64,000 bases of DNA from Verticillium longisporum (GCA_019188255.1 JAETXT010000002.1:2108001-2172000), one strand, 5' to 3'. Counted from the stretch's first letter, positions 22,719 through 34,679 are shown. Numbers and translations are program-made. Notes: a model not told the origin generated them from the sequence alone.

Positions 22719-23762
22719 CTATGCCTTCTCCGTCGTCGTCGGCGTCGCCGCCGCCGCCGCCTCCTTCTGAGCTAACCGTAGCTTCTTCGCCTGTCGCTTG
22801 CTGATCGCCTGAGGCTGCTCAGCCCCGACGGCGGCCCCAGACTCGTCGTTCTTGCGCTTCGCCGCGTTCTTGCCCTTCTTGCCGCCCTCTTGCTGCGTCC
22901 CTGTCCCCATGTCTGCCCCGATATCCTTCATCTCCGTGTCCTCGGCCCGCGCAGCCGTCCCGACAACGTTGATGACGCTCTTGTACGACGTCCTCTTGAG
23001 CCCCTCGTTGACGACGACGCCTCGCGGGTTCCCCCGCAGCGCCTCCATACCCCTCTCGGTGCCGAGCCCCCAGACGGCCAAGAGGTTGACGACATCGGCC
23101 GGCCCGCGCAGCTGCAGCGCGCTCTGCGCCTCGGAGCTGATGACGAGGCCGCGGCCCCGCGTCGCCCGCGCGAGCGCCTGAAAGTTGGCGACGAAGGCGG
23201 CCCGCGCCCGCGCCGCGTCGGGTCCGCCGCCCGCGGCGCCGCCGCGCAGGGCGTGGGCGTAGCAGATCTCAAAGCGCACGCCGCGCGCGACGGCGGCCAT
23301 GCAGGGTTTGGGGCGAAAGTGAAAGTCGAAGCGCGCCGTCAGGTCGAGGGAGATGAGGGCCGGGTCGGCGAGGGACAGGCAGGCGGAGGAAAAGGCGCGC
23401 TCGTTGGTCGGGCGGACGGCGAGGAGGTCGTAGGCGGCCGCGAGGCCGGGCATGCGGTGGTTCTGGGCCGGGTCGGAGTAGACGAGGGTCGCGCGGTGGA
23501 GGATGGTCGGGCGGCGCGGGGTCGTTGTGTTTGCTGGTTGTGGCGCTCTCGCGGATGAGGAGGTTGAGGATGATGATGATGTGGAGGGGGGGCCGGCGTC
23601 GAGCTTCGGCAGCGGGTTCGTAATGGTCGACGGCAGGGGCCCATCTATTATGTGGTTCAGGGCAATGACGTTGTAGCCGAGGGCTGCGCTGAACGTGATG
23701 GTGTTTTCGAGGTCTCGGGTCGTGGTCGAGGGAGACCAGGGGATACTGAGGTCGTACAGCAT
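22719..23762 (-). CDS. RPP1: RNase P/MRP protein subunit p30 (Rpp1), 347 aa
   Basis: Protein subunit of nuclear RNase P and RNase MRP, needed for tRNA 5' processing and pre-rRNA cleavage. The N-terminus MLYDLSIPW is the family start, and a TIM-barrel-like p30 fold follows: LGYNVIALNHII, then the ILHRATLVYSDPAQNH region after a low-complexity serine insert (about residues 62-80), YDLLAVRPTNERAFSSAC, LISLDLTARFDFHFRPK and GVRFEICYAHAL. The last barrel parts are ALARATRGRGLVISSEAQSALQLRGPADV and LLAVWGLGTERGMEALRGNP. The C-terminus is a basic tail with a KKGKNAAKRKNDE stretch that could act as a nuclear signal. It is intronless, with the start at 23762. Confidence 0.9.
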   Translation of the reverse strand: MLYDLSIPWSPSTTTRDLENTITFSAALGYNVIALNHIIDGPLPSTITNPLPKLDAGPPSTSSSSSTSSSARAPQPANTTTPRRPTILHRATLVYSDPAQNHRMPGLAAAYDLLAVRPTNERAFSSACLSLADPALISLDLTARFDFHFRPKPCMAAVARGVRFEICYAHALRGGAAGGGPDAARARAAFVANFQALARATRGRGLVISSEAQSALQLRGPADVVNLLAVWGLGTERGMEALRGNPRGVVVNEGLKRTSYKSVINVVGTAARAEDTEMKDIGADMGTGTQQEGGKKGKNAAKRKNDESGAAVGAEQPQAISKRQAKKLRLAQKEAAAAATPTTTEKA

Positions 23763-24558
23763 TGCGGGCTATGGGTTGGGCATTGGCTGTTGTGTGGACA
23801 GATGTGAGATGGCCGACTGGGAGAGGCTGGAGTGTAGGTGTCCGTGTTGGGCGTGCAACAATGGGTTGAGGGGGCGGGGAAGGTTGATGTTGAAGCTATC
23901 GTGAGGTTCCGAAGGTTCGGCAAAGCAAAAAATCTGATGACTGAAATAAGCATGTAGGTACTTCAGGTAGGTAGATCGCTGCTCTACAGCGAGCCAGCCC
24001 TGCAGCTAGCGAGTTGGCGGGTGACCCCGCTGTGGCTGCTACGGTTGTGCCTGCCCCAGCGCGCTGGACGTGTTCGTCAGGAGAGACGGGTCGCACCTGC
24101 CCCAGCGGTGCCAAGCCTGCACTGCCCCCTGCTGCGTAAGTGCCAGGCCTCGACCCAATCGGAGCTGCGGGCTTCAACCTTGCACCTCGCCCCGCAAGGG
24201 CCTCCCGCGCTCCGGTGCTTCCTGCTCCTAGGCCTGCCTGAGCCTGGAGTCTGGAGCCTGGAGCCTGGCGCCTGAACGTCGAACGTTGAACCTCCCTTTC
24301 ACTTCTTGCGCCCCCAAACCTTCGTCAACCCTGGGGACAGACCACGATCCTTACATAGCCGACTTATCACGCCACCTTACGCAGACGGGTCGCTCAAGTT
24401 GCGCGACACAACTCGACTTCTTCACGGAGCGCCAACCCAGCAGCATCGTCCGAGACACGCCTTGCGACACCGCTCTCTCCATCGCAACAGATCAGCCGCA
24501 GATCGCCAACTTGCTACTGCCGCTGCTTTGCTGCCTCGACCTCGACCCTGCCGCAGCC
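23763..24558. other. Divergent promoter region (RPP1 / zinc-ribbon gene)
   Basis: No gene is supported. It contains GTAGGTACTTCAGGTAGGTAG at 23953-23973 and an imperfect TGGAGCC repeat near 24243-24270, then CT-rich leader. Confidence 0.6.
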
Positions 24559-25004
24559 ATGTTCTTCTTCTTCGTGTGCGGCGAGCACACCTTCCGCAAG
24601 CAGGTCGCCGGCTATGAGGGCATCGTCTGCCAGTGCTACAACTGTGGCAACATGGCCGGCCATGTCATCAAGACGCATCCCTGGTTCACCTTTTGTTGGA
24701 TCGTACGTTTCGACCTACTACCTCCTCCCCCGCCCACCGAGGGGGGCTCCTTTCCCCTTCATTCAAACAGTTCTCAGCAGCTAACGAGCGAGTGCCGCAG
24801 CCCGTCGTCCCCTTGTCCATGAAGGGCTACACCGATGTCGTCTGCAGCATCTGCAACTTTGCCCAGCCGCTCGAGAACCGTCCGGACGTCATGGGCATGG
24901 CCAACGGCGGAGGCGGCGGATATCCGGTGCCGCCTCCGCAGGGGCACCCACCGCAGGGCTGGGGCCAACAACCGCCGCCGCAACAGGGCCCGCGATACGG
25001 ATAG
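24559..25004 (+). CDS. Small zinc-ribbon protein, 115 aa
   Basis: Fungal zinc-ribbon (zinc_ribbon_15-like) protein of unknown role. Exons are 24559-24702 and 24801-25004, with a 98-bp intron carrying an AGCTAACGAG branch site. The N-terminus is MFFFFVCGEHTFRKQV. The two metal-binding knuckles are CQCYNCGN and, in exon 2, VVCSICNF, giving CxxC pairs as in a rubredoxin-like ribbon. Exon 1 ends in a Trp/Phe-rich stretch (HPWFTFCWI). The tail is Gly/Pro/Gln-rich (GGGGGYPVPPPQG). Acceptor choice is fixed by frame and by the expected PVVPLSMKGY continuation. A minisatellite begins right after the stop. Confidence 0.78.
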
Positions 25005-25007
25005 GCG

Positions 25008-25082
25008 TGTCCGGGGGATGGCTGTCCGGGGGATGGCTGTTCGGGGGATGGCTGTTCGGGGGACGGCTGTTCGGGGGATTGC
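25008..25082. repeat. 15-bp minisatellite after the zinc-ribbon gene
   Basis: Five near-identical copies of about 15 bp (GGGGGATGGCTGTTC type, with T/C variants) run head to tail directly after the stop codon. They create repeated PRTAI and HPPNS patterns in antisense frames, which are not genes. Confidence 0.92.
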
Positions 25083-25655
25083 GTGTTCCTTCCCGAGGAG
25101 CACGGTGGCGAGAAATCATACTGCGTTGCTTCTTCAAAGCCAGGAATAGGAGTAGGGGCAGGGAGCAGGCACGGAGGGCGAGCTGGGGTTTCTTTTCTTC
25201 TCTTTTTCTCCCCTTCGTTTTCACGTCGTCATACCCCCTTGAGAGGCGCGGACGAAGGCTGGCTGTGGTGTCGAGAGACGTTGCAGCTCTGCGCGGACCC
25301 CTCCAACCCCACTGGCGAGGCGTTCTGGGGTACCAATGTTTGTAAGGATATCACTGGGTTCGCATGATTTGGTCATAGTTGATGAGCTCGGTTTGACGAG
25401 GCGGTTTCATTTCGGCTTGTCACGCACATGTTGTTGTATGTCTCTACAGTGTTGAATGGAACGATGTTCCCCTGTTGCAATTTGTTGTGGCGTCACATGA
25501 TGAATGGCAATCACCAACACACACCTAGCCGGAAAGTACTCATACAACGGTTATCCAACCGAGGAAATGCATTCATGATAGCTTGCTATGCATGATCCTT
25601 CTCCTACAACTGCTTCTATCCCATCGCTGCCTTGCTCCCTTCACACGACCGGTCA
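25083..25655. other. Convergent 3' flanks
   Basis: Sequence between the zinc-ribbon gene (+) and HRD3 (-). I see no gene. Confidence 0.55.
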
Positions 25656-28396
25656 TCAATGCCCAACACCCCCTGCAACCCAGTCGTTGAACGCAGGGTT
25701 GCCCTGAGGCGGGAACATGCCCCGGTCCTCTTGCGCCGGTGGCGGCGGCGGCGGCTGCTGAGCCTGCGCATTCGGTGCTATTCCCTGCTGCTGGAGGCGC
25801 CTCGCCTCTTCGTCCCGGCGGTGGCGTTGCTGCATCTGTTGGCGGTAGTAGAGCAGAAGCACGAGGCAGATGCCAATAAAAACAATGAGGAGACTCTCCG
25901 TCATGTCGTCTTCAAAGATAAAGTCATCGCCAGCCTCGGCGTGCGCTGCCGTATCGTCGTAGATGTCGTCGTAAAAGTCTTCCTGGTTCCAGAACGCATT
26001 GTCATCCTTCATGAAGTTGGAGATCCATTCACCCAGCGACCAGTCATTCTTCGGTTCTGCATTCACATCAGTTGTGGTTCTTTAAAGCCAGACGGCAGGT
26101 TCTGCGCCAGATCACTTACCAGGATCGTCTTGGATGGAATGAATGGGTCCACGGGTGAAAGTGTTCCAGGCGCTCTTCAGGCGCAGCCTGAGCAGCGTCA
26201 ACTTCACGGGCAGGTAGGCCTCCTCGTTGACTTCGAGCGCCTGGTCATAGAAACGCTTGGCAAGGTGGTAGTCCTGCGTAAGGCCAATGCCGTGCTCATG
26301 CATCCATCCCAAATTCCATAGCGCTTGGGCGCTCTGCGAGTAGTCGGAAGCGCCGGTGTAGCACTGCACCGCCTTGCCAATGTCGAGCTCGGTGCCGACG
26401 CCGTAGTAGTAGTAGTCGCCCATCTTGACCTGGGAGTCTACATTCGACTGCCTCGAAGAGCGCGTCCAGTACATGAGCGCCAGCCTGGGGTTGTCCAGCA
26501 GGGCGGGACGCGGTGCGGGCTTGATGAGGCTCGACAGCGAAAGTCTGGCCTGCGTCGGGTCGAGCATGTATGCGACATTGTTCTGCGCGCGCTCGTAGCC
26601 CTGTTCGGCAGCGAGGACGTACTCGAGGAATGCCAGTTCAGAGTCTCCTTCCTCGTAAGCTTGGTTCGCCTCAGCCCACGACGACACCAAAGGTTCCGCC
26701 TTCTCGGCAACATTCTTGTAGTACGCCAGAGCAACAGAGCAGGTCTTGTCCCTACCAACACCGTGGTTGCTCATCTCAGCCAGATAGTAGTGAGCCTCGA
26801 TGAGGCCGTAGCGAGCAGCCAGCTCAAAGTAGTTGCTGGCGATCCGCACATCATCGGCACCGCCTTGATCAAGGTAGAGCACGCCCATCTCAATCTGCGC
26901 CGGGGCGAAGTCCTGCTCCGCAGCGGCCTTGAAGAGTTCCGTCGCGGCCTTGACGTTCTTCGGAGCATTGCCGTAGCCATGGAGCTTCATGAGGCCAAGG
27001 CCATACTGAGATTGGGCATCGCCGAGCTTGATGCCACGGCCGAACCATCTGAATGCCTGCTCAAGGCTCTGGTCCACACCATCGCCTCTCAGGTACATAC
27101 GGCCAATAAAGCCGGCTGCCCTGCCAGCGACCTTTTCGATGCCGGGCTTTGGGGTATCGATGATGCGGCCATCCTTCTTCCAGTAGCGCTTAGCAACCAT
27201 GAAAAAGTACTTGCGTGCCATGTCAACGTTGCGGGCCAGGCCCTGCTGTCCATCATAGTATATCCGACCGAGGTTGAATGAGGCCTTGAAGTCTCCCCTC
27301 TGCGACATGAGATCGAGGTACTCAATGACATCATCAATCGCCGCGTTGACGTCCGAGTTGACACTGGCCTTGATGGCGTTGAGACCAGCACTGGAAGCGC
27401 TGGCTCCCTCGCCATAGACGCCGCCCTCCTCGTCGGCAATGCGATACTGCTCCACGATCCAAGCCATACCACCGGGAGGCCCCGAGCGGTACCACTTGAT
27501 GGCCTTGTCGGCCACCTTCTTGTAGTACTGCACGGCAGTCTCGCAGCTCTTGGCCGTGGCGACGCCGCTGTGGTGTCTGTATCCAATGGCCATCTCGGCC
27601 TTGGTGTTCCCCTGAAGCGCGGCAAACGTGTAGTAGAGCATGGCCTTGGCCGAGTCGGGGGCCACGGCGCTGCCCAGTCCGGTGGAGTAAAAGACGGCCG
27701 TCATGTGCTGGGCCGTGGCGTTGCCATGTGTGTCGGCCAGGGTCTTGTAGTGACTGAAGGCGGCCGTCAGATCTCTCGGGTAGGAGTAGTTGCCGTAGAA
27801 GTTCATGTCGGCGAGGATGTAGAGGGCATCGGGGTTGTTGAGAAGTGCCGACTGCTCGAGAAGCTTGACGGCATCGAGGAGCTGCCCGCTCACGATGGGC
27901 TTGCTCTCTTCTGTGGGCGGCGCGCTGACCTCGAGACTAGGGAACGCGTTGACGACATAGTCAAGGACGGTATCAAGGATGCTTCGTTGGCGGCGCGTTC
28001 GCGTACGGGTTCGGCGCGGGACCTTCTTGAGCGCCCCCAGGGCAGTATCTACGAGGTCCGCTCCTGTTGATATTTAGCTGGCGCCCTTTACTTGTCACAA
28101 TACGATAGGCCTCCCCTACCTGGGTGTCTTGGGGGTGGCTGTTTTTGTGCCGGAGGGACCGGAACCACATCGGCCGTTGGTGGGGATTTTTTGGTATCAT
28201 CTTTCGGTGTCGCAATAGCTGGCTCATCATTTTGAGCTACCATCACTTTCTGTGCATCCTGGGAAGTGACGGTGGCGACCTGCAAGAGCACTAGAGTTGA
28301 AGGTCAGCCTTGGGGGGGGAGCTCCATGTGGCTTGGGACATGCGCATGGGGACTCGGGGACAACATACGGAGTAGCCAGACAACGGAGCCTTTCAT
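25656..28396 (-). CDS. HRD3: ERAD ubiquitin-ligase subunit Hrd3/SEL1L homologue, 847 aa
   Basis: Membrane partner of the Hrd1 ubiquitin ligase that recruits misfolded ER proteins for degradation. Minus-strand exons are 28396-28369, 28290-28120, 28063-26120 and 26056-25656. The first exon is only 28 nt and is needed to complete a signal peptide (MKGSVVWLLLLL). All junctions keep frame and have GTATGT, GTAGGG and GTAAGT donors. The lumenal part is a string of Sel1 repeats, for example ALYILADMNFYGNYSYPRD, AEMAIGYRHHSGV, FNLGRIYYDGQQG, YGLGLMKLHGYG and WNLGWMHEHGIG. A single transmembrane helix lies near the end (LLIVFIGICLVLLLYY), followed by a short cytosolic Gln/Pro-rich tail. Length matches yeast Hrd3 (about 830). 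It is divergent from the NLR-like gene. Confidence 0.93.
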
Positions 28397-29233
28397 GCTG
28401 GGCAATTTCTATGTGCCGGGACTCAGGAGAAGCACTCGCGACATGTTCAGTCGCAGTGGGGAGTGCAGGAGAGCGTTGGTGGGGTTGTTGGTACGAGGTT
28501 TGGCAGATGCTGGCTTTCGAACAGATGTCCGTTATGATGCTCCGAGCTCCACGGACCGGGGTGGTACCTGTCGCGTGCAGCTGTCCACTACCAGAGCACT
28601 ACTACAAGACTAGTTACGCTTAGGTACACAGAGTCCACGTTCGTGTCGGCTTATCTAATGATGTGCACTCTATACCTTACTTCATATGGATCGAGACAAA
28701 GCTATCCTATCGCAAATACTGTCTGACAAAGTATAGAGCTGTATGTACCTTTATGTGCAGTGGATCCAAGTCTCAGCCCGTAGTGCCATCAACTATTTGC
28801 GGTTCCTCGACGAGGCTGGCGCTTCCTGCTCCCCCAAAGGCAGCGAGGACCCCATCGTATATGTAGCCCGACCAGGAGCGAGACGATCTGAATTGATCGC
28901 GCCAGGCTAAATCCTTCAGCTCCCCCTTGCTGGTCAGACACAGCAGGCAGGCAAGCGAAGCCTCGATGCAGACGGAGGCAGCCCAATCGTAACTGTCCTC
29001 AACACCGCCCGACAGGCGTTCTGGCTAGGCTTTCTGCACAGTAGCATCACATCCAGTCATGCGTGCAGCTAGTGTGTTACTGCTGATGCCTAAGAACTCG
29101 CATGATTGCCTTTTCAGCTCGGCGAGCCCCCAAGAAACCAGTAATGACCACCGATATCTTCAAAACGGCCGAGGGTGTCGAGGGGTTCCTGAGTACACCC
29201 TCACCTGGGACCTCCTGACACGCACAATGCACC
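28397..29233. other. Divergent promoter region (HRD3 / NLR-like gene)
   Basis: No ORF with support. Composition is mixed, and no TATA element stands out. Confidence 0.55.
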
Positions 29234-32200
29234 ATGTCACCGTCGCCCGAGGATGACACCGCGATCAAGTTCAATCTTCCGCAGAGCAGCGCCAGCGTCG
29301 AGGTAGCTTCGGAGGGGTTCACTACCCTTTGGTCGGCTCTCGAGGCGGAGACTGAGTGAGATTCATAGCCGCCTCAGTTTTCGCACCATCTTCTCCTCCG
29401 CTTGCTGATCGTTGGCCACTCATTGTAGCATAGTATTCATCCATGGCCTCCAAGGCCACGCCCAAAGAACGTGGCACTATGGTGCGCTCGAAGAATCGGG
29501 CCGCGGCCTTCTCCGAATATTCCAATCGTCGCAACGCCAACACCGAAAGCATGACTGCTTCTGGCCAAGGGACCTGCTCCCAAATGACTGCCCGAATAGC
29601 CGCATCTTGACGTATGGGTACGACTCGCACGTCAGTCATTTCTTCTCCGGCGCTGCAAACCAGACGAACGTCGTTGGCCATGCCAGCAGCTTCTTACACG
29701 ATCTCGAGGCCATCCGCCGGGACGACCCCGGACGGCCCATCATTTTCGTTGCTCATAGTCTGGGTGGTTTGCTGCTCAAAGAGGCCCTTCGGCAAGCCTG
29801 TATCCAGGTTGACGATGATGCCTACCTCCGGGATCTCCCCTTACGGACCGAGCGTGACGAAGACAGCCTTGGCTTCGACGGGGCTGCTGGTGGCTTCAAG
29901 ATGATATTCGAAAGTACAGTCGCCACCATCTTCCTCGGTACTCCTCATCGTGGCAGTGAACTTGCTGAATGGGGTCTGATGCTGCAAAAAGCTGCGAAAG
30001 CCGCCTGCTTTGATACCAGCGATACGCTACTTAGGGATCTCAGCGTCGACTCTGTGACGCTGAAGACGCTCATTACCGGCTTTGCTGGTGCCTACGAACG
30101 GAAGCATTGGGAACTCTATACATTCTGTGAGGGAAAAGCTTTGCACGTGCCATTCTTACCTCGGGAAAAGGTGGTGAGGGACATCTCTGCTACTCTTGGC
30201 TATCACCGTGAGCATGTGGACGTCATCAACGCCGACCATAGGGCCATGTGTCGCTTTCGAGGCCTACACGATCCAGGGTACAAGAAGGTGAGGAATGCGC
30301 TCAAGGCATGCATGAGAAACCAACCTGGTAGGACTCCTCTCTCCCTAACGCCTCTGCATAAAGAAAGGAACTGTCTGACCATTGCCGTCACCTCATCTCT
30401 TAGGTAGCATTGACGGCATCAAGTTCCGCAAGGCTCTCCGTGAGTTGGATGCCGAAGAAACACGTTGGCGACTTCAACAAGTGGTACCAGCTTTTGAAGA
30501 CACCTTCGAATGGCTCTATTCCAACAAGCAACTGCGGTTCGTTGACTGGCTCGGCTCTGACGAAGGGCTTTACTGGATCAAGGGCAAGCCGGCATCTGGC
30601 AAATCGACTCTGCTCAAGAAAGCGTACACAGACGCGCGCACCCAAAAGGCTCAAGTCGCGCTGAGGGTTAAGGGTTTCAAATGCACGACAGCCGCCTTCT
30701 TCTTCCACGATCGTGGGTCGCCTCTTCAGAAGTCTTTTGAAGGTTTCCTCAAAGCGGTTCTGCACCAAATTCTGAAAGACATACCCGAGCTGCGATCCGT
30801 TGTGCACGAGGGCTGGCGATACTTTTATCGCAAATCAGAGCCGTTTACATGGACCACGGACAAGCTGATCCATGTCTTCGAACACGTTGTCAGAGAAACC
30901 AACTTCAACACATCCATACTTCTGTTTGTTGATGCGCTCGACGAGTTTGAAGGTCGGTATCAAGACGTCGCCCGGTTCCTGCACACGATTTGTTTAGACA
31001 GTCAACGGAGCAAGAACGTCCGGGTCAAGATCTGCATGACCAGCCGCCCGGAACAGGTTTTTCTGGACAACTTTACTCATGTTCCAGGATTCTGGATCCA
31101 AGATCACACTGCCGGCGATATACAGCGCGTCGTCGACGTTGAATTCCAGTCCAACTCTAGGGTTGGCCGAGAGCTTCGAGACGGCACTGCGACCCACAAA
31201 GCCGCGATTGACAGTCTGAAGGGGCAGATTACTCGTATGGCTGAAGGCGTCTTTCTCTGGGTCCGACTGATTCTTGAAGAGCTCCTTGGCGACTTCACGG
31301 ACGGGTCCAGCGTCGAAGAAGTCGCCGAGGAGTTGACCCGACTCCCGACCGATCTGACGCGATACTACCGATACTTGCTCGAGAAGAGGATTCGGCAAAA
31401 GTACATTCGGCAGTCAAGAGTCATGCTCGATATTGTCAAGTGTGCGAAGCGACCTTTGGTCCTCTCCGATTTCCTTCTGGCATATCGCTTTGCCGCCAAA
31501 AGTGACCCGGAGGTTCCGGGTTCTCGCTTCGCCAAGGTCGACACATCTTTCGATGAGGCAAAGAGGTTGATCCAGAGTCGATGCGGCGGCCTTGTTGAGC
31601 TCAAGGAAGTTCGGCTGGAGAACACGGAGCGCATCTATGCCTGTTCGGCCTTTTCCGACGACCAACTGGAAGACTATCACGTTCAGTTCCTGCACCAGAC
31701 TGTGAAGGCCTTCGTGGAGAAGGCTTCCTCGGCCTTCACAGACAGTGAAGATGAGACGCCCGTAAATGGGTTTTTGTACTTGACCAAGCTGGGGCTGCTG
31801 ACCATTGGCGACTCGGCGTGGCCGCGATACTCGCCATCTTTCTCTTTTCAAAATGATTTCTTGTCGTACCTTAAAGGCTCGGAAGATGCTGACCTGACAG
31901 ATATGTCTTGTCTTCTCTCTCAGGTCAGCATGGCAAAGATTCTGGACGCTTTCAACCCTTGGGCCACCGAGCAGTACCTCCCACCACCAAAGAATCTTGC
32001 GGGCATCGCCATGCTGGCCGAGACACCGAGGTTTCTGGAACACGAACTATCGCTCCTCTCAGGGGAAGAGGCATCCAAGGTATTCGTCCTGTTCTGCAGG
32101 TATCTTTCGAAACACTGGGAAACCGTCCCCAAGGACATTGCCAGCATTCTTCTCAGGTACAGTACTTCTGCGCAGCTCATCATGCAGGCTGTCAGGCATA

Positions 32201-32913
32201 GCTTCGTCGATGCGGCCAGCAAGGATGGCGTGCTGGAGAACCAGCTCTATCTTTTGCGAACGATACTCGAAAAGGGGATTCATCCCGACACGCCTATCCC
32301 CCTTGTGGTGGGCAAAGTTTCCGCAGGCGGCAAGTCGATCGGTTGGAACACGTTTATGCACACAGACGTCTCGAACCCGCTGCCGCGCGAGGTCTTGGAG
32401 CTCCTCCACCAACATGGCTCCGATGTCAACGCCAGGGATCACAAAGACTTGACGCCCCTCGACCACGCTGTGTCGCAATTTCTCACAGCGTTCGACACCA
32501 TGTACAGCCTCCGCGGGGGAAACGTCCCCACGGCGCGAAAGGATGCCTACATTCGGAAGCTCGACATATGCCGCTTCTTGCTCGACAACGGAGGTCGGAT
32601 GACGACCAGGTCTGATCAGTTCTTGTGGGATATTTCAGCGGAGACACGCGAGGAGATCACCGCGCTGGACATACCCGTCGAGCCGAGACTTCCCTTTCCT
32701 CCAAGCATGAGGCCAGGGGAGAAGTTCTTCTTCGGAGAGACGGGACATCCCTCTGGTGGTAAAGAAATGCTGGATGATTCGGCTTCAGAGTCATCTGAAC
32801 AGACCGAGCCTCAAGATATGAGCTGGGCTGAATATGGTGTGCAGCAGGCACGGAACCTCGCGTGGTGGATTGTTTCCGCAGGGCGGGGTGGGGGAGATGA
32901 GGTTGCTCTGTAG
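29234..32913 (+). CDS. NLR-like protein: alpha/beta-hydrolase + NACHT + ankyrin-type tail, 1176 aa
   Basis: STAND-class protein of the type fungi use in non-self recognition and programmed cell death. Role is inferred from architecture. Exons are 29234-29355, 29429-30327 and 30404-32913. The first 73-bp intron (GTGAGA..TAG) restores the family opening DIVFIHGLQGH; the second (76 bp) has a CTGAC branch. Residues about 41-330 form a serine-hydrolase domain: nucleophile elbow AHSLGG with S151, ADHRAMCRF with the likely catalytic H311, and TIFLGTPHRGS. A NACHT NTPase follows: Walker A GKPASGKST at 401-409 and Walker B ILLFVDALDEFEG at about 512-523, then CMTSRPEQVFLD and EGVFLWVRLILEEL. The C-terminal third is helical, with one recognisable ankyrin-like unit (LELLHQHGSDVNARDHKDLTPLDHAV, partly, near 1000-1030). 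It is an intact full-length gene. Confidence 0.9.
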
Positions 32914-33412
32914 ACGATCTGTACAACAAGTTATATATGAGCCCACAAGATGACGAGTTGGCTGTTGCGTCGCATGGCATCGGAATGATATTGATCGTTT
33001 CCCATTTTTGCTGATTGACTGCAAAAGCAACACACAAGTGGCAGCGGAAACGTCCTCTGTCCTCGGTGTGTCTCGGTGACAGTCCAAGTGCAGTTGCCAA
33101 TCGTCGTTGAAGAAAGTGCACGGGCCAGCATTTCACTCATCCACCACTCGGTTTTTTATGAGACGCAAAGTTGACTGTGCTGAGAGCTGCTCGCAAAGGA
33201 CAGGGTCATACTGATAACCAATACTTGAGCTGAAGAGTACGTTCATTTATACTATGGTCAAAGTTGAGACCCTCGTCAAGCTTGGCTCTCCTCGCATCAG
33301 CTTGCAAACGGCACGCTGAAGCTCATTGACCCCTCCGTCTCTCTACCCCTCCAACCCTCACCCCCCCTTATCCCCTGAAAGCTCCTGACTGACAGACGAA
33401 CAGCTGCCCACC
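32914..33412. other. Intergenic region, possible 5' UTR intron
   Basis: No gene is supported. A CTGAC branch-like site followed by CAG at about 33384-33394, just before the WD40 start, suggests the last intron of a spliced 5' leader. Confidence 0.4.
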
Positions 33413-34471
33413 ATGTACATGCTCGCCCCTGTGGCCGGTCACCGCTTCACGGGCCGCGAAGAAGTCTACGTCCTCGACATCCACCGCCTCGGAGCAGGTC
33501 TCGCCTCTATCACCTCAGACCAGCAACTCTCGCTCTTCGACCCAGCCCGCCTCGGCGCCGGCCCCATCACCTCCCTGCCGACCGCGCACGGCAACATCAA
33601 GGCCCTGCGCCCCTTTGACCGGTCAGCCTCGACCGTCTGCACCGCCGGCGACGACGGCGCCGTCGCCCTCTGGGACCTCCGCAACCCGCCCTCCAGCGCC
33701 CTCGCCGCACGCTGACGCCCCCCTCACGGCCCTCGCCTGCGACGCCGCCTCGCACACGCTCGCCGTCGGCACCGAGTTCGCCAACCACCAGTCCTCCATC
33801 GCGCTGTGGGACGTGCGCGGCGCATCCCCTGCGCAGCGCGCCCGCTACGCCGAGGTCCACAGCGACGACGTCACCGAGCTGTGCTTCCACCCGGCCGAGG
33901 CGCCGGGCATCCTCCTCTCGGGGTCGACCGACGGCGTCGTCAACGTCTACGACACGCGCGCCGCCGACGAGGACGACGTTGTCGTGCAGACGCTCAACAC
34001 GGGCTCCGTCCACCACGCCGCCTTCATGAGCGCCTCCGAGGTCTACACGCTGACGCACGACGAGAAGCTCGCCGTCTTCAACCTCGACGCCGCGTACGAA
34101 GAGGGCACGCCCGTTGCCGACTTTGGTGACGTGCGCGCCGAACTCGCGTGTCAGTACGTCGCCAACGTGACGGCCAAGGTGGACGGCAGCGGCGCCATCA
34201 TCGGTGTCGGATCACAGGAGTATGTTTTCTACCCCCCCCTCTTTGTGCGTGCATGCAGATGCTGACGGTGGACAGTCGACAGAATTTCCAGCTCGTGCAC
34301 CTCGCGCGGGGGAGCGAGAAGAACAGCTGGGTCTTCGACCAGGCGTCGAGTGTTGGGCTGCCTGGCGGCCACGGTGAGGAGATTGTGCGGGCCTTCTGCT
34401 TCTACGACGACGAGCAGGTCGTCTTTACGGCGGGCGAGGACGGCAATATCAAGGCGTGGAGGCCGAATTAG
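33413..34471 (+). CDS. WD40 repeat protein, WDR89-like (one frameshift)
   Basis: Beta-propeller scaffold protein similar to WDR89; its molecular role is unknown. The start MYMLAPVAGHRFTGREEVYV suits the fungal family. WD units include GNIKALRPFDRSASTVCTAGD, VALWDLRN, SSIALWDVRG, the diagnostic VHSDDVTELCFHP with LLSGSTDGVVNVYD, VYTLTHDEKLAVFNLD, and the last blade ending FTAGEDGNIKAWRP. The opening frame stops at TGA 33713-33715 just after LWDLRNPPSSALAA, while the next repeat (ADAPLTALACDAASHTLAVG) is in the following frame, so one base is gained or two are lost near 33690-33712. No GT..AG intron can explain it. The final intron is 34220-34275 (GTATGT..CAG, branch GCTGAC), joining VGSQ to RQNFQLVHL. 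It is probably a functional gene with a sequencing error. Confidence 0.8.
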
Positions 34472-34679
34472 AGGATACCCAGACAAAAGATGAAAAGCAA
34501 GAAGAGTTAAGAAAAAAAAGAAAAGGAAAATGCCTGTGTATCACTGACGATCAGCAGCAGCCCGGCAAAATACTGTCAATGATGTGACCAAACCAGATGG
34601 GTGCCTCGAAACATGGTCGACGAAACATGATCACAAAACAGGGTATCATTATTTTCGAAACAAGGGAACGAGACCCCCC

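Noticed and set aside
26325..27281. 318-codon plus-strand ORF inside HRD3
   Set aside because: Antisense shadow of Sel1 repeats.
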